A stretch of DNA of 64,000 nucleotides from Arcticibacter sp045629565 (lineage in GTDB: Bacteria > Bacteroidota > Bacteroidia > Sphingobacteriales > Sphingobacteriaceae): NCBI RefSeq assembly GCF_045629565.1, contig NZ_JAZQRL010000033.1, positions 17,849 through 81,848 of the forward strand, given 5' to 3'. Shown piece after piece: positions 27,419 to 36,948 of this stretch. The translations under genes and the position numbers were made by a program. Below the pieces are notes generated by a model that was not told where the DNA came from, ran no database searches, and worked only from the letters and a program-made list of their open reading frames with translations. The number at the start of each line of letters is the position of its first letter. Position 1 is the first letter of the stretch.

Positions 27419-28873
27419 CTAATCTTCAGGTCTTTCTTTTGGTGCGGCCATCCGTACGATTCGCGGCTGGAAATCGGCAATAATATCTACCAGGTCCCGT
27501 TGGGCGTTCATAACTGCGTGGATGTCTTTATAAGCCATTGGTGCCTCGTCTATGTCGCTGCCTATCAGTGTTATATCGTTATTTATGAGCTCTTGCGCGA
27601 TCAACAGCCGGTCAAGTGTTTTGAAGGCGGCATTGCGGCTCATAAGCCGCCCCGCACCATGTGATGCTGAGTTGATGGAACTGGCATTACCTTTCCCGCG
27701 GACGACAAATCCCGATGTGCTCATGCTTCCCGGAATAATACCAAAGACTCCATCTCCGGCAGGCGTTGCCCCTTTCCGGTGAACCATGACCTCTGTTCCA
27801 TCAGCAAGCTTTTCTTTCCATGCAAAATTATGATGGTTTTCAATGCGCAGCAGGGGCTGGTGATTCAGGGCTTTGGATATTTTGTTATGGATCTCATGGT
27901 GGTTTGCACTGGCATATTCGCCGGCAAGGTTCATCGCGATCCAGTATTCTTGTCCTTCTTCTTTATCCAGGTCAAGCCATGCCAGGTGTTTTGCCTGGGC
28001 TGGGAGGCGCATCTTATCCATTGCTACCTTGGAATAATGGTTTGCGATGTTCCCGCCGAAGCCTCTGGATCCTGAGTGGGATAGCAATGCGAGATAGTTG
28101 CCGGGTGGTAAGCCCTGGATTTCGTTTGACCTGACTTGAAGTTCTCCCCACTCGACGAAGTGATTACCGGTACCCGAGGTACCCAGCTGCGCAAATGCTT
28201 TGTCTCTCAGTCCGCGAATGACCTTAGTCTCTTTCCATGTACTCTTGTCAAATAGCGAAGTGTCGAAATGAGTTTTAGTAGTGCCCCCCATTCCGAAGAC
28301 GGTATGTTTCATAAGAAGGCTCTTAAGCCTATCTTTTTCACTGTCGACTACGGTCGATGGTAAATCGAAGATGCTCAGACACATTCTGCAGGCGATGTCA
28401 ACACCTACGGCGAAAGGAATTATGGTATTGGGGCTGGTGGCGAGGACTCCTCCAATGGGCAGGCCATAGCCCTGATGGGCATCGGGCATCAGGGCACCAG
28501 CGATGGACACTGGCAGTTGCATCGCTGTTTCCATTTGGGCTAAGGCTCCTGCCTCAATGTGTTCGGCACCAAAGATAGGATATCGAACAGCTTCCGTTTG
28601 GAGAGGGATCTCGGTTGCTTGGTTAATTTCAGCGCTGCCCCGCTGCTTGATTAGAGAAATTCGTTCGGCAAGTTCTTTAAACTTGCCTATATCGGAGTTC
28701 AGGAAGGCCTTCGGATCTTCGATTAGTTTTCCAAGTTTGTCGACGATCTGTACCTTAGTCATCGCGCCGTATTTTAGTAGCTTGTTGGCTTCGCGGCTAA
28801 AATCTGCCAATAACTGTGCGTCCTCAATTCCAAGAGCCTTAAGCTCATTATTGCTTATCTTGACTTTTCCCAT
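27419..28873 (-). CDS. rtcB: RNA-splicing ligase RtcB
   Basis: RtcB joins 2',3'-cyclic phosphate or 3'-phosphate RNA ends to 5'-OH ends using GTP and Mn(II). The 484-residue protein shows the metal-site Cys in GVDIACRM, the GTGNHFVEWG motif, the HSGSRGFG motif, and the guanylylated His in ASHGAGRLMSR. Length is normal. No RtcA or RtcR is nearby, so it may act in tRNA or stress-RNA repair independently. It is convergent with the greA-like gene. Confidence 0.97.
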   Translation of the reverse strand: MGKVKISNNELKALGIEDAQLLADFSREANKLLKYGAMTKVQIVDKLGKLIEDPKAFLNSDIGKFKELAERISLIKQRGSAEINQATEIPLQTEAVRYPIFGAEHIEAGALAQMETAMQLPVSIAGALMPDAHQGYGLPIGGVLATSPNTIIPFAVGVDIACRMCLSIFDLPSTVVDSEKDRLKSLLMKHTVFGMGGTTKTHFDTSLFDKSTWKETKVIRGLRDKAFAQLGTSGTGNHFVEWGELQVRSNEIQGLPPGNYLALLSHSGSRGFGGNIANHYSKVAMDKMRLPAQAKHLAWLDLDKEEGQEYWIAMNLAGEYASANHHEIHNKISKALNHQPLLRIENHHNFAWKEKLADGTEVMVHRKGATPAGDGVFGIIPGSMSTSGFVVRGKGNASSINSASHGAGRLMSRNAAFKTLDRLLIAQELINNDITLIGSDIDEAPMAYKDIHAVMNAQRDLVDIIADFQPRIVRMAAPKERPED

Positions 28874-28954
28874 CCTTGCTGATTTTAATTACTCAATGCT
28901 TTAGGAAGCAGTTGACTTGCTAACATCTGCCGATGGCTTATAACGTTTGGGATG

Positions 28955-29566
28955 CTAATCAGTTTGCTGTTGTTCTGCTCCCTCGCTGGTTTTAAAGACC
29001 ATATGAGAGTAAGCGATGTTTAGAAAGTGTCGTATACCTTGTTCTCTAAATCCCATGCGTTCGTAAAATTTCTTTGCTTTGGAGTTTTCGGGATTTACCA
29101 AAAGCCCGATGCGACGATGCCCGAGTGCTGTTCCTCTTTTAATGCCTGCTTCTAACAGCTGAGTACCTAAACCGTATCCCTGCTTTTCGGGAGACACACC
29201 GATGGTGTCTATATAGAACTCCCCGGGACCTGTTTCGCTGTCAATTTTTGTTGTGACGATTCCCCGTGAGTTCAGGTAATCCAGAATGGGTTGGCGAAGC
29301 TCATACAACTTGGCACCATCATAGGCTGTCAGGGACCCGCAGACGCCCTGTTCATCTTCAAATACCAGCGTGTTTTGATAGCTGTATTGATTTTCAGGCA
29401 AGCGAATGAAACGTTCGAGAAACGGAAGCTCCGAATACGGATCTTCCGCGCCTGTAAGTTTTGAAACAACTTCTGCCATCGCCTGCATCATGAGATTGGC
29501 TATAGCCTGGCTGTCGGTCTGAACTGCTTCCCTGATTCGAAATTTTGCCTTTGTCTGCCTGATCAT
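28955..29566 (-). CDS. GNAT family N-acetyltransferase
   Basis: The 203-residue protein has the GNAT core: an N-terminal KFRIREAVQTDSQAIANL start, FYIDTIGVSPEKQGYGLGTQLLEAG with the acetyl-CoA binding QGYGLG loop near residues 130-135, and NPENSKAKKFYERMGF. The substrate is unknown. It starts 3 bp after the beta-galactosidase stop codon on the same strand, so the two genes are almost certainly co-transcribed, although a metabolic link is not obvious. Confidence 0.9.
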   Translation of the reverse strand: MIRQTKAKFRIREAVQTDSQAIANLMMQAMAEVVSKLTGAEDPYSELPFLERFIRLPENQYSYQNTLVFEDEQGVCGSLTAYDGAKLYELRQPILDYLNSRGIVTTKIDSETGPGEFYIDTIGVSPEKQGYGLGTQLLEAGIKRGTALGHRRIGLLVNPENSKAKKFYERMGFREQGIRHFLNIAYSHMVFKTSEGAEQQQTD

Positions 29567-29569
29567 TTG

Positions 29570-32005
29570 TTATTTAACTTCTATTGTCGTTTCCACCGCT
29601 TTCAGCCACGGTGATGAGAACCTCACTTTCACTTGTCCGGCTTTTCCTGTAGCCTGGATGTAGCTCAGGATCTTTCCATGATATACCCGGTGGGTATTAT
29701 CGGTATAATCAGACATATCGGTATTATTGCTTGCTTCCAGAGCCAGAAGGGTTGCAGGTCCTTCGATTTGGCAGGTCACCTCGTTGTCAGACAATACTAC
29801 CGGAATACCATCTTCATCGACCACCTGCAGATAGATTTGAGCTAATCCCTGGTCTTTAGTGATGGATTTCTCGCCTGCCTTAATGGTCAATGCATATGGC
29901 TGCTTAGAGGTAGTCAATGCGTACCTTGCGATTTCCTCATTGTTTTTGTTCAGCGCAACAGCTTCTAGCTTGCCCGCAGCATAGGGGATGTCCCAGGAGA
30001 TGATTCCATATTCATCGTTATATGGTTTCTGTTCGCCTATGGCTTTTCCGTTTAAGAGAAGTTTTGCGCTGGCACCATTGGTATAGCAGACTACACGGAT
30101 TTGCTGGCCATCCTGATAGTTCCAGATAGGCCAGGCATCCATTGATGGTTCATCATTTGCCCGTCTCTTGTTTGTTGGCACTGGGTAGGTGCCTGCATAA
30201 GCCATTGGTTTCTCAGACCAGAGAGATTGACGGAAGAAGCCTCTGGGTTTGATGAAGCCTCCGAAATCAAGCAGGCCGGAGTAGAATCCGCGCGAGGGCC
30301 ATGCTCCTGATTCACCGAGATAATCGATCCCTGTCCATAGGAATTGTCCGAATATATGCTCATTATCTCTAACCGCCTTCCATGCGGCATAATCATGACG
30401 GTTTTCGCTGCCATATATCACACGTTTGGGGTATTTTTTATGGTCGGAGTCGTAACGGTTTTCTGTGTAATTGTATCCCGCAATGTCGAGAGTTCCGGGG
30501 TATGCTGTTTCGTTCGACATGGCAACACCGGCCAGGCCCGCTGTGACGGGACGTGATCGGTCATGTTGTTTGACAACTGCGGCGAGGCGTTTGGCAATTA
30601 CTCCCAGTTCCATAGCATCAGGGGCATCTTTTTTGAAGCCGCCGTATATTGCCTGGGTGAATCCATCAGCTTGAGTACCTGCGAGGATGGGGTGTGAATA
30701 AGGGTCATTAGGGTAGTCTACCTCGTTTCCGATACTCCAGGCAAATACCGAAATGTGATTCCTGTCGCGCTTTACCATATCAGCCAGGTCTCTTTCGCCC
30801 CATTCTTCAAAGAAATCAAAGGTTCCCTGGTATCCGGGAGTACCTACGTTCCAGCCTTCAAGCCATTTACGTTTAGGGAACCTCCATTCATCGAATGCTT
30901 CGTTCATCACCAGAAGTCCCAGTTCATCACAGAGCTGATAGAGATCAGGTGCCTGTGGATTGTGACTTGTTCTGACTGCGTTAACTCCGAGTTCCTTTAG
31001 TGTTTCCAGCCTTCTCTTCCATACTTCCCGTGGTACTGCGGAACCAAGGGCTCCCGCATCATGATGCAGACAGACGCCTTTCATCTTCATCCACTGATTA
31101 TTCAGGGCGAATCCTTTGTCAGGGTCAAATGTAAATGACCGGAATCCGGTTTTGGTAGTACTCTGGTCGATGACCTTGCGATCTTTAGTAACGGTTGTTC
31201 GTAATGTGTAAAGATTGGGATTGTCGATGCTCCAAAGACGAGGATTGCTGACCTGGAGGGAATGGCTGATCTTTCCTTTGCTGTTGGCAGCTACCTTCAA
31301 GGTTTTGCTTCCTTTTGAAACGGATCTGCCTTCGGGTGAGAACAACTCATTGGTTATGGTGACGGAAGAATTTGCGCCGGCATAGTTGTCGATTTCGACG
31401 TCAACATTCAGTGAGGACTGTTGCTTGCCGACGATTGGGTAGGCGAAAACTCCCCATTGAGCAATATGTGTCGGGTTCGCATAGATCACCCAAACATCAC
31501 GGTATATGCCCGAACCTGTATACCATCTGGAGTCGGCCGATTGGCTATGATCTACGCGTACAGCGATAGTATTCTCCTTGCCAAAGGAGATGTAGGGCGT
31601 CACGTCATACATAAAAGAGATGTAACCATTTGGTCTTTTGCCTACCAGTTTACCATTGATGAAAACTTCGCTGCGATTGTAGACGCCTTCGAAGTACAAA
31701 TATACTTTCTGGCTTTTCATGGCAGATGGGACGGACAAGGACCTGCGGTACCATCCGATTCCACCAGGTAAATAACCGGTAGCACTGGCAAGGGTAGGAC
31801 TGAGTTGTGATTTTACCGACCAGTCGTGAGGAATATTGACCGACTGCCACTTGCTGTCATCAAATTCAGGCATGGCCGCGTTTGATGAAGGTTGAAGACT
31901 GAACTTCCAATCGGAAATGATCTTCTCAGGTTTGCCAAAAGAAACCTGAGCAGAAGCGATACACGAGAAGCAAATCGATAGCGCGAAGAGACAAAGGAAT
32001 TTCAT
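29570..32005 (-). CDS. Secreted glycoside hydrolase family 2 (beta-galactosidase type)
   Basis: The 811-residue protein has a signal peptide ending near CIASAQ. The GH2 architecture follows: a jelly-roll sugar-binding domain (VNIPHDWSV, GWYRRSL), an immunoglobulin-like domain, and a TIM barrel with KGVCLHHDAGALG, RTSHNPQAPD and the acid/base Glu in SIGNEVD (near 426). The likely nucleophile Glu is in YGSENRHD (near 533). C-terminal beta domains complete the typical length of a DUF4982-type enzyme. It should act in the periplasm or outside on beta-galactosides or related glycans. It heads a two-gene unit with the GNAT gene. Confidence 0.93.
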   Translation of the reverse strand: MKFLCLFALSICFSCIASAQVSFGKPEKIISDWKFSLQPSSNAAMPEFDDSKWQSVNIPHDWSVKSQLSPTLASATGYLPGGIGWYRRSLSVPSAMKSQKVYLYFEGVYNRSEVFINGKLVGKRPNGYISFMYDVTPYISFGKENTIAVRVDHSQSADSRWYTGSGIYRDVWVIYANPTHIAQWGVFAYPIVGKQQSSLNVDVEIDNYAGANSSVTITNELFSPEGRSVSKGSKTLKVAANSKGKISHSLQVSNPRLWSIDNPNLYTLRTTVTKDRKVIDQSTTKTGFRSFTFDPDKGFALNNQWMKMKGVCLHHDAGALGSAVPREVWKRRLETLKELGVNAVRTSHNPQAPDLYQLCDELGLLVMNEAFDEWRFPKRKWLEGWNVGTPGYQGTFDFFEEWGERDLADMVKRDRNHISVFAWSIGNEVDYPNDPYSHPILAGTQADGFTQAIYGGFKKDAPDAMELGVIAKRLAAVVKQHDRSRPVTAGLAGVAMSNETAYPGTLDIAGYNYTENRYDSDHKKYPKRVIYGSENRHDYAAWKAVRDNEHIFGQFLWTGIDYLGESGAWPSRGFYSGLLDFGGFIKPRGFFRQSLWSEKPMAYAGTYPVPTNKRRANDEPSMDAWPIWNYQDGQQIRVVCYTNGASAKLLLNGKAIGEQKPYNDEYGIISWDIPYAAGKLEAVALNKNNEEIARYALTTSKQPYALTIKAGEKSITKDQGLAQIYLQVVDEDGIPVVLSDNEVTCQIEGPATLLALEASNNTDMSDYTDNTHRVYHGKILSYIQATGKAGQVKVRFSSPWLKAVETTIEVK

Positions 32006-32150
32006 TGATTAATGGGTTTATACGGTGTGACACAAATATCCAACAAAACCTTTATCAGTGAGGGGGGTATATCGTATAAAATGGGGGGTATATTGCGTCT
32101 CCTTTAGCAAAATGCGCGTTTCGAGCTGAATTGGAGAGAGGAGTGGTAAT

Positions 32151-32177
32151 CACCGGCGGAGTGGAGCTCCGCCGGTG
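32151..32177 (-). terminator. Hairpin after the OmpA lipoprotein gene
   Basis: CACCGGCGGA (32151-32160) pairs perfectly with TCCGCCGGTG (32168-32177) around a 7-nt loop, 6 bp after the stop codon at 32184. There is no T-run. Confidence 0.65.
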
Positions 32178-32183
32178 AAGATA

Positions 32184-33047
32184 CTATTCTGCCTGTTGAT
32201 CAGGTGCTTTTCCAATCAGATCCATAAACTGATCCAGTTTAGGGGTAATGATGATTTGGGTGCGCCTGTTCTTTGCTTTTCCGTCGTTAGTGTTGTTGTC
32301 TGCGATGGGGTTGTATTCTCCGCGGCCACCGGCAGTCAGACGTTTCGGATCTACTCCGTAGTTTTTCTGTAGAGCTTGTACAACGGATGATGCTCGCAAT
32401 GCACTAAGATCCCAGTTGTTGCGGATGTTGGGCTGAGAGATAGGTACATTATCGGTATTGCCTTCGATCAGAACGTCGTAGTTGCTATAGTCCTTGATGA
32501 TTTTGGCGATTTTACTGAGCGTTTCACCCGCCCTGCTGGATATTTCGTAGCTTCCTGAATTATAGAGCATGTTATCAGACAAAGATATGTAAACAACGCC
32601 TTTCAGAACCTGCACGTTCACATCTTTCATCTCTTGCTGGCTTAAAGATCTGGTTAAGTTATTAGTGAGCACCAGATTTAGCGAGTCACTCTTGTTTTTG
32701 GTGTTGACGAGTTGCTGGATGTATTTATTAGAACTATTAATCTCGTCTACCAGCTTGGATATGTTTACATTTCCCTGGCTGGTGGAATTTAAGCATTTGT
32801 TAAGTGCCTCTTGCAGGGCTCTGAGGTTAGTCCTCTCGGAAGCAAGCTGTTCCTCCAGGCTCTTTACTCTGTCGCCTGCCACAGCCAGGCTTCGTTCAGT
32901 AAGCAGATACTTCTGCCGAACTTCCCTGGTATCGCTTTGCAGTTTATCGTAGCTGCTTTGCAGGCTATCGTATTTCTTGTTGCTTACGCATCCCTGAAGC
33001 ACGACTGACAGCACTAGTACAGCTATAACGGATAATCGAGTTTTCAT
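32184..33047 (-). CDS. OmpA/MotB-domain lipoprotein with coiled coil
   Basis: The 287-residue protein, started at the ATG at 33047 (MKTRLS), has a lipobox VVLQGC near residue 20. Residues about 30-130 are heptad-rich coiled coil (SSYDKLQSD, VKSLEEQLASERTNLRALQEALNK). The C-terminal half is an OmpA-like peptidoglycan-binding domain with YDVLIEGNTDNVPI, NWDLSALRASSVVQ and RTQIIITPK. It should link the outer membrane to peptidoglycan. It is a single gene with its own hairpin at 32151. Confidence 0.92.
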   Translation of the reverse strand: MKTRLSVIAVLVLSVVLQGCVSNKKYDSLQSSYDKLQSDTREVRQKYLLTERSLAVAGDRVKSLEEQLASERTNLRALQEALNKCLNSTSQGNVNISKLVDEINSSNKYIQQLVNTKNKSDSLNLVLTNNLTRSLSQQEMKDVNVQVLKGVVYISLSDNMLYNSGSYEISSRAGETLSKIAKIIKDYSNYDVLIEGNTDNVPISQPNIRNNWDLSALRASSVVQALQKNYGVDPKRLTAGGRGEYNPIADNNTNDGKAKNRRTQIIITPKLDQFMDLIGKAPDQQAE

Positions 33048-33139
33048 ATACTTTACCTTAAAATTGTTTAACACTAGCTTATTAACTGCTTTTTAAGTCT
33101 AAATGTTTATCAGATCAAGGTACATGGCTGACAATCAGA

Positions 33140-33880
33140 TTATAAGTTTACTGCATCTATCCACTTTCTTGCCATTAGCTCGTGGCCGGCAGGCATAGGG
33201 TGTACTCCATCCCAGATCCAGTATTCGGCAGGCGCCTTCCTGGCCGCTTCATCAAAATGAGCTTGGAAAGGGACAAAGATCGCATCGAATTCTTTCGCAA
33301 GATTCTTTGCCTCTTCCTGCCGTTTGGATATGTGGTCGTGCCATTCGTTCCAGTTGGTTTTGATCTTTCCAACTGGAAGTATAAAGGGCTCGCCGATGAC
33401 GAGTTGTGTCTCCGGAAGCTTGTTTTTTGTTTCTGACAACAGTTTTCGATAGTCTGAAGTATATGAGTTGACGGAATATCCCGGTTTATTATCCATTTCG
33501 GCACTGGTGTCGTTGACTCCGACGAGGATGCTCAGCAAATCTGGTGCAAGATCCAGCGTGTCCGCTTGCCATCTGGAGGCCAGGTTCGGAACCGTGTTTC
33601 CACTGACACCCCGGTTGAAGAAATGATAGTTCATGTTTGGCTTTTCATAGCCTAAGCGGCTGGCTATGATGAAGGCATAGCCATGACCCATGACATGATT
33701 CCAGTCCAGGTTCCTGCTTCTTCCGCCGTCGGTTATTGAATCCCCCTGAAAGAGAATTTTCGCTCCTTTTGGCAGGGCGTACGTTCTGGTACTAGGATTT
33801 CCAAAAGCCGGTGCATTAATTAAAGATACGGTGCTTACTGCGACGGATGCTTTGATAAAGTTCCTTCTGTTTATGTTCAT
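33140..33880 (-). CDS. SGNH/GDSL-family hydrolase, exported
   Basis: The 246-residue protein, started at 33880, has a twin-Arg-like N-terminus (MNINRRNFIKAS) and a hydrophobic stretch ending near APAFG, consistent with Tat or Sec export. GDSL blocks are intact: GDSITDGG (I, nucleophile Ser), GVSGNTV (II), VGVNDTS (III) and DGVHPMPAGH (V, catalytic Asp and His). Such enzymes de-esterify polysaccharides or lipids. The substrate is unknown. The gene is monocistronic and divergent from the small protein at 33975. Confidence 0.9.
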   Translation of the reverse strand: MNINRRNFIKASVAVSTVSLINAPAFGNPSTRTYALPKGAKILFQGDSITDGGRSRNLDWNHVMGHGYAFIIASRLGYEKPNMNYHFFNRGVSGNTVPNLASRWQADTLDLAPDLLSILVGVNDTSAEMDNKPGYSVNSYTSDYRKLLSETKNKLPETQLVIGEPFILPVGKIKTNWNEWHDHISKRQEEAKNLAKEFDAIFVPFQAHFDEAARKAPAEYWIWDGVHPMPAGHELMARKWIDAVNL

Positions 33881-33974
33881 TTTTTCGCTTAGTTTCCAGG
33901 CGAATTTAACTTTCACATTTGAACCGCACAAACTTTGAAGTCTGTTTCATGTTAAGCTGTAAAATAAAAACGAT

Positions 33975-34094
33975 ATGAATGGATTTTTCAAAACACTAAT
34001 AGCCGGGTATGGCGCAAAGAAATTAGGAGGTGGATGTTTATCAACCATTGCCATTTTTGTGGTGATTTACATGCTCCTTGGGCAATGTAATTGA
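33975..34094 (+). CDS. 39-residue single-span membrane protein
   Basis: The frame from 33975 encodes a basic, glycine-rich start (AGYGAKKLGGGC) followed by one membrane segment (STIAIFVVIYMLLG). I recall very similar short proteins with the AKKLGGGC-type motif in other Sphingobacteriaceae, which makes it more than a chance frame, but I could not check this. Function unknown. Confidence 0.55.
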   Translation: MNGFFKTLIAGYGAKKLGGGCLSTIAIFVVIYMLLGQCN

Positions 34095-34099
34095 GGTAC

Positions 34100-34402
34100 T
34101 CAATCTGCGAGGTTAAGTTTCTTCACTGGCATGTTGTAGAAGTAAGGTGAGACAGAATCCAGCTTGGCCACCAGTATTCTCGAGTTCCCCTCCGCCTTAA
34201 GTACCGGCATTTTTGAAGGGAAAAGCGGGAGAAAGTTCTTTATTTTGGCAGTGTTGAAACGTATCTTTCCAAGTACCGAATCTGGTATGCTCTTGAATGG
34301 AAAAGGCCTTTCCAGGCCAGATATTCGGCTCTTTTGAGAATACGAATCCTTCGGACAGCAAATGAATGCCGTAAAGAAGCTGAGGTAAAAGATTATCTTC
34401 AT
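34100..34402 (-). CDS. Small exported protein of unknown function
   Basis: The 100-residue product from the ATG at 34402 begins with a signal-peptide-like stretch (MKIIFYLSFFTAFICC) followed by a basic Ser/Pro-rich region. Longer in-frame starts at 34435 and 34528 exist but would bury the signal. No family recognised. It lies 36 bp downstream of no other same-strand gene (creD ends at 34565, 162 bp away) and is probably monocistronic. Confidence 0.45.
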   Translation of the reverse strand: MKIIFYLSFFTAFICCPKDSYSQKSRISGLERPFPFKSIPDSVLGKIRFNTAKIKNFLPLFPSKMPVLKAEGNSRILVAKLDSVSPYFYNMPVKKLNLAD

Positions 34403-34564
34403 AATTAACTGATGCAGGACGGAAAGGAATTCCATAAAGATATTAAATTCTGAACGCTGGTGGTCTTCATGTGAAGAAACTGATGAGCCTAATGTCCTTT
34501 TTTGGGAAGCTGAGAAAGGTGTTAACATCTTTCTCAGCTATCACAATACGCATCATACTTTTCC

Positions 34565-35977
34565 TTATTCAGACAAAGTCTGCTGATTCCAGTCCATTTT
34601 CGCTGATAAGTACATCATGACGGCGACGGTAATAAATAGCCCCACACTTCCGAAGATCAATGCTAGATCTTGCAATTGAATGATCACAAAAATGAAAATG
34701 TAAAAAGTCGTTAAAATACTCCCAAATATCAATGCGGGTTTTCTGCTGTTTAGGAGCGTCCCAATAAACATGCTGATCAGTAAGACGGTAGATGTGGATG
34801 CTAAAAGATAGGCACTATTAAATCCAATCCTTTCACTGAAAGCGAGTAGCAATGTATAATAGATGGTCATTGCAGCACCTATTAAGACATACTGTAGAAT
34901 ATGCACCTTCTTTTTATAAAGAAGTTCGGTAAAGAAAAGTGATAAAAACGTTAACAGAATAATTAAGAAGGAGTACTTGGCTGTTCGCATTGTCTTTTGA
35001 TACTGATCGATGGGCAATAGAAACTTAACTCCAAAGAATGGTTCGTCTATTTTCTTTTCCTGAGAGACAGTTTCTGAATGTGGCGGTTCCGTGCCAGTTT
35101 CATTGCTTGTATTAAGCCTGGTGTTGTCTGCGATCCATTGTTGTGGATAAGGCCGGTTGAAGAAGGGAATTTTCCACTGGGCACTAAATGCATTGTTGTC
35201 AACTTTTTGTTTCTCAGGCAGGTATCGCCCTGTGAAACTGGGGTCAGGCCAGGAGCCCTCTATATTTACTTCAGTATTCTTTCCAAGATGTAAGAAGTTA
35301 AGCTCCGTGCTTCCCCGTAAATCCAGGACGAAGCTAAACGTTAGGGATGTCTTCTTTTCTTTGCTCAGATCAGGCACGATGATCAGGTTATTCGTGAACA
35401 GCTCAAGATTGGCGAAATCAGGTTCCACACCATATTGACGATTATCCAGCTGAATAGTAGGGTTATTCTTCAGTCCTTTTAGGTCACTTAAGCCTATGAC
35501 AACTTTCGCCTTGTTCCATACTATGCCCTCGGGGTTAATGCCTGATTTTGCCAATTCAAGTGGAGAGAAGCTTCCAGATACGTTGACTTTCGCATTATAT
35601 ACCACTGCATCGAATATGCCGCGGTGCCTTACCTCAGGTTCAACCTTACTGCTGATACTGAGTTTTTCGGGAAGAATATACACGTTGGTTAGCATTTCTT
35701 CGTGCGAAACTTTTCCAGAAGCATCTGTGACCTGCTTGACGGTGCGGTAGGGAAGTATCATAACAGGTCCTTGAAGTAATTGGCTTGATGACCATTTGTC
35801 TGAAATATCTTTAAGCACTTCGTCATGGCGGCTTTGCCGCTCTCTGATCAGGCTCTGAATCCATTCTGAGGGAATAAGAAGCAACAGCGTAAGAAATCCG
35901 ATAATGCCGAGCTTGAACAAAACTGAATCTCCGATCCAGCTTACGAGTCCACTTGTTTTTGAGAGGTTATTTTCCAT
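34565..35977 (-). CDS. creD: Inner membrane protein CreD
   Basis: The 470-residue protein starts at the ATG at 35977 (MENNLSKTSG). It has one N-terminal membrane segment (about 20-40), a large periplasmic domain with the family pattern RQSRHDEVLKDISDKWSSSQ then GPVMILPYR, and a C-terminal block of five or six membrane helices starting near residue 320. CreD belongs to the E. coli CreBC regulon and affects envelope integrity and beta-lactam response, but its biochemical role is unknown. Here there is no CreBC. Instead a small winged-helix regulator lies immediately upstream, and the start is preceded by the operator at 35989-36010. Confidence 0.92.
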   Translation of the reverse strand: MENNLSKTSGLVSWIGDSVLFKLGIIGFLTLLLLIPSEWIQSLIRERQSRHDEVLKDISDKWSSSQLLQGPVMILPYRTVKQVTDASGKVSHEEMLTNVYILPEKLSISSKVEPEVRHRGIFDAVVYNAKVNVSGSFSPLELAKSGINPEGIVWNKAKVVIGLSDLKGLKNNPTIQLDNRQYGVEPDFANLELFTNNLIIVPDLSKEKKTSLTFSFVLDLRGSTELNFLHLGKNTEVNIEGSWPDPSFTGRYLPEKQKVDNNAFSAQWKIPFFNRPYPQQWIADNTRLNTSNETGTEPPHSETVSQEKKIDEPFFGVKFLLPIDQYQKTMRTAKYSFLIILLTFLSLFFTELLYKKKVHILQYVLIGAAMTIYYTLLLAFSERIGFNSAYLLASTSTVLLISMFIGTLLNSRKPALIFGSILTTFYIFIFVIIQLQDLALIFGSVGLFITVAVMMYLSAKMDWNQQTLSE

Positions 35978-35988
35978 GTTTAAACAAT

Positions 35989-36010
35989 AAAGTACTTTGA
36001 GATTCAAAGT
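35989..36010. promoter_or_regulatory. Operator copy 1 upstream of creD
   Basis: AAAGTACTTTG-AG-ATTCAAAGT differs only at two central positions from copy 2 at 36949-36970. It contains the inverted repeat ACTTTG-N5-CAAAGT and lies 11 nt before the creD start codon, inside the creD/regulator gap. Confidence 0.7.
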
Positions 36011-36027
36011 GTTTAATTAAAAAAATA

Positions 36028-36330
36028 TTAAGTTTTCTGGTTCTTGATTAAACTTTCCAGGGCTTCTAAATGCTTCATAAAAGCTTCCCGTCCGCTCTGT
36101 GAAACAATGTACTGAGTATTTGGCTTACGGCCTATGAAGCTTTTACGCACCGTGATATAACCTTCTTTTTCAAGTGCTTTAAGATGAGAGGCAAGGTTAC
36201 CATCGGTGGCAGCCAGCAGTTCCTTGAGTGAGTTGAAGTCATATGTTTCGTTAGCTACCAACACGCTCATGATCTGAAGTCTTAGCCTGTTTTCAAAGGC
36301 TTTATCAAATTGTTCCAGGGTTATCTTCAC
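36028..36330 (-). CDS. Winged-helix transcriptional regulator (HTH_34 type)
   Basis: The 100-residue protein is a winged-helix regulator. The first helices contain NRLRLQIMSVL, the recognition region is FNSLKELLAATDGNLASHLKALEKEGYI, and the wing is KSFIGRKPNTQYIVSQSGREA. It overlaps the upstream membrane-protein gene by 4 nt (ATGA) and is followed by creD. The two nearly identical operator copies flanking this unit make it the likely DNA-binding partner, probably an autorepressor. Its signal is unknown. Confidence 0.88.
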   Translation of the reverse strand: MKITLEQFDKAFENRLRLQIMSVLVANETYDFNSLKELLAATDGNLASHLKALEKEGYITVRKSFIGRKPNTQYIVSQSGREAFMKHLEALESLIKNQKT

Positions 36331-36947
36331 TGCTTATATTTGAAGTGCATGATGAAACCATAAAGGATATGAAGTAACCCGAATCCTATTATCCAGAAAA
36401 GCAAACCCGATCCGGGGATCCAGGCACATAGTAGTCCCAGCAATATCTCCAATACACCCAGCCATCTGACATCAGAGAATGTATAATGACTCCCGGATAC
36501 CAGTGCCAGTCCGTAAAATATAAGACAAGCCGGAATGATCAGCCAATACTCTGCTCGCAGCAAAAGTAGGATGATGAAGATACCTCCGGTAATAAGAGGT
36601 AAGGCAATACTGGTAAGTAGTCGTTGGCTGGCGGGATGCCAGGATGCTTCACCCTTTTTCCTCGACTGGCGCAGGCTGAGAATAACACATGTTGATATGG
36701 ACAGAAAAAGGACTGCCAGGGCAATGAGGACAAGCTGGAGCACAATGCCTGAATGGACTACATACCCGTGCGGGATATGGCCGCCAACTTCGTGCTGTTG
36801 AAAAAGTCTTTGAGCATAGAAAGCGCCAGCCAGTGCATAAACACCTGCCAGTACACCTGATAGACCGCTTAGCGAAATGAACTTTGACGACCGCTCCATA
36901 AGAGATCTTATAGAGGAGAGTTCTGAATAGATGCTTTCTTCTTTCAT
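36327..36947 (-). CDS. Multi-span membrane protein of the CreD module
   Basis: The 206-residue protein has six predicted membrane segments (LSGVLAGVYALAGAF, VLQLVLIALAVLFL, and others) and no recognisable catalytic motif. It overlaps the regulator gene by 4 nt, so the two are translationally coupled. The start codon is only 1 nt from operator copy 2. The order membrane protein, winged-helix regulator, CreD is a common Bacteroidota arrangement. It may sense an envelope signal for the regulator, which is inference. Confidence 0.75.
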   Translation of the reverse strand: MKEESIYSELSSIRSLMERSSKFISLSGLSGVLAGVYALAGAFYAQRLFQQHEVGGHIPHGYVVHSGIVLQLVLIALAVLFLSISTCVILSLRQSRKKGEASWHPASQRLLTSIALPLITGGIFIILLLLRAEYWLIIPACLIFYGLALVSGSHYTFSDVRWLGVLEILLGLLCAWIPGSGLLFWIIGFGLLHILYGFIMHFKYKQ

Positions 36948-36948
36948 T

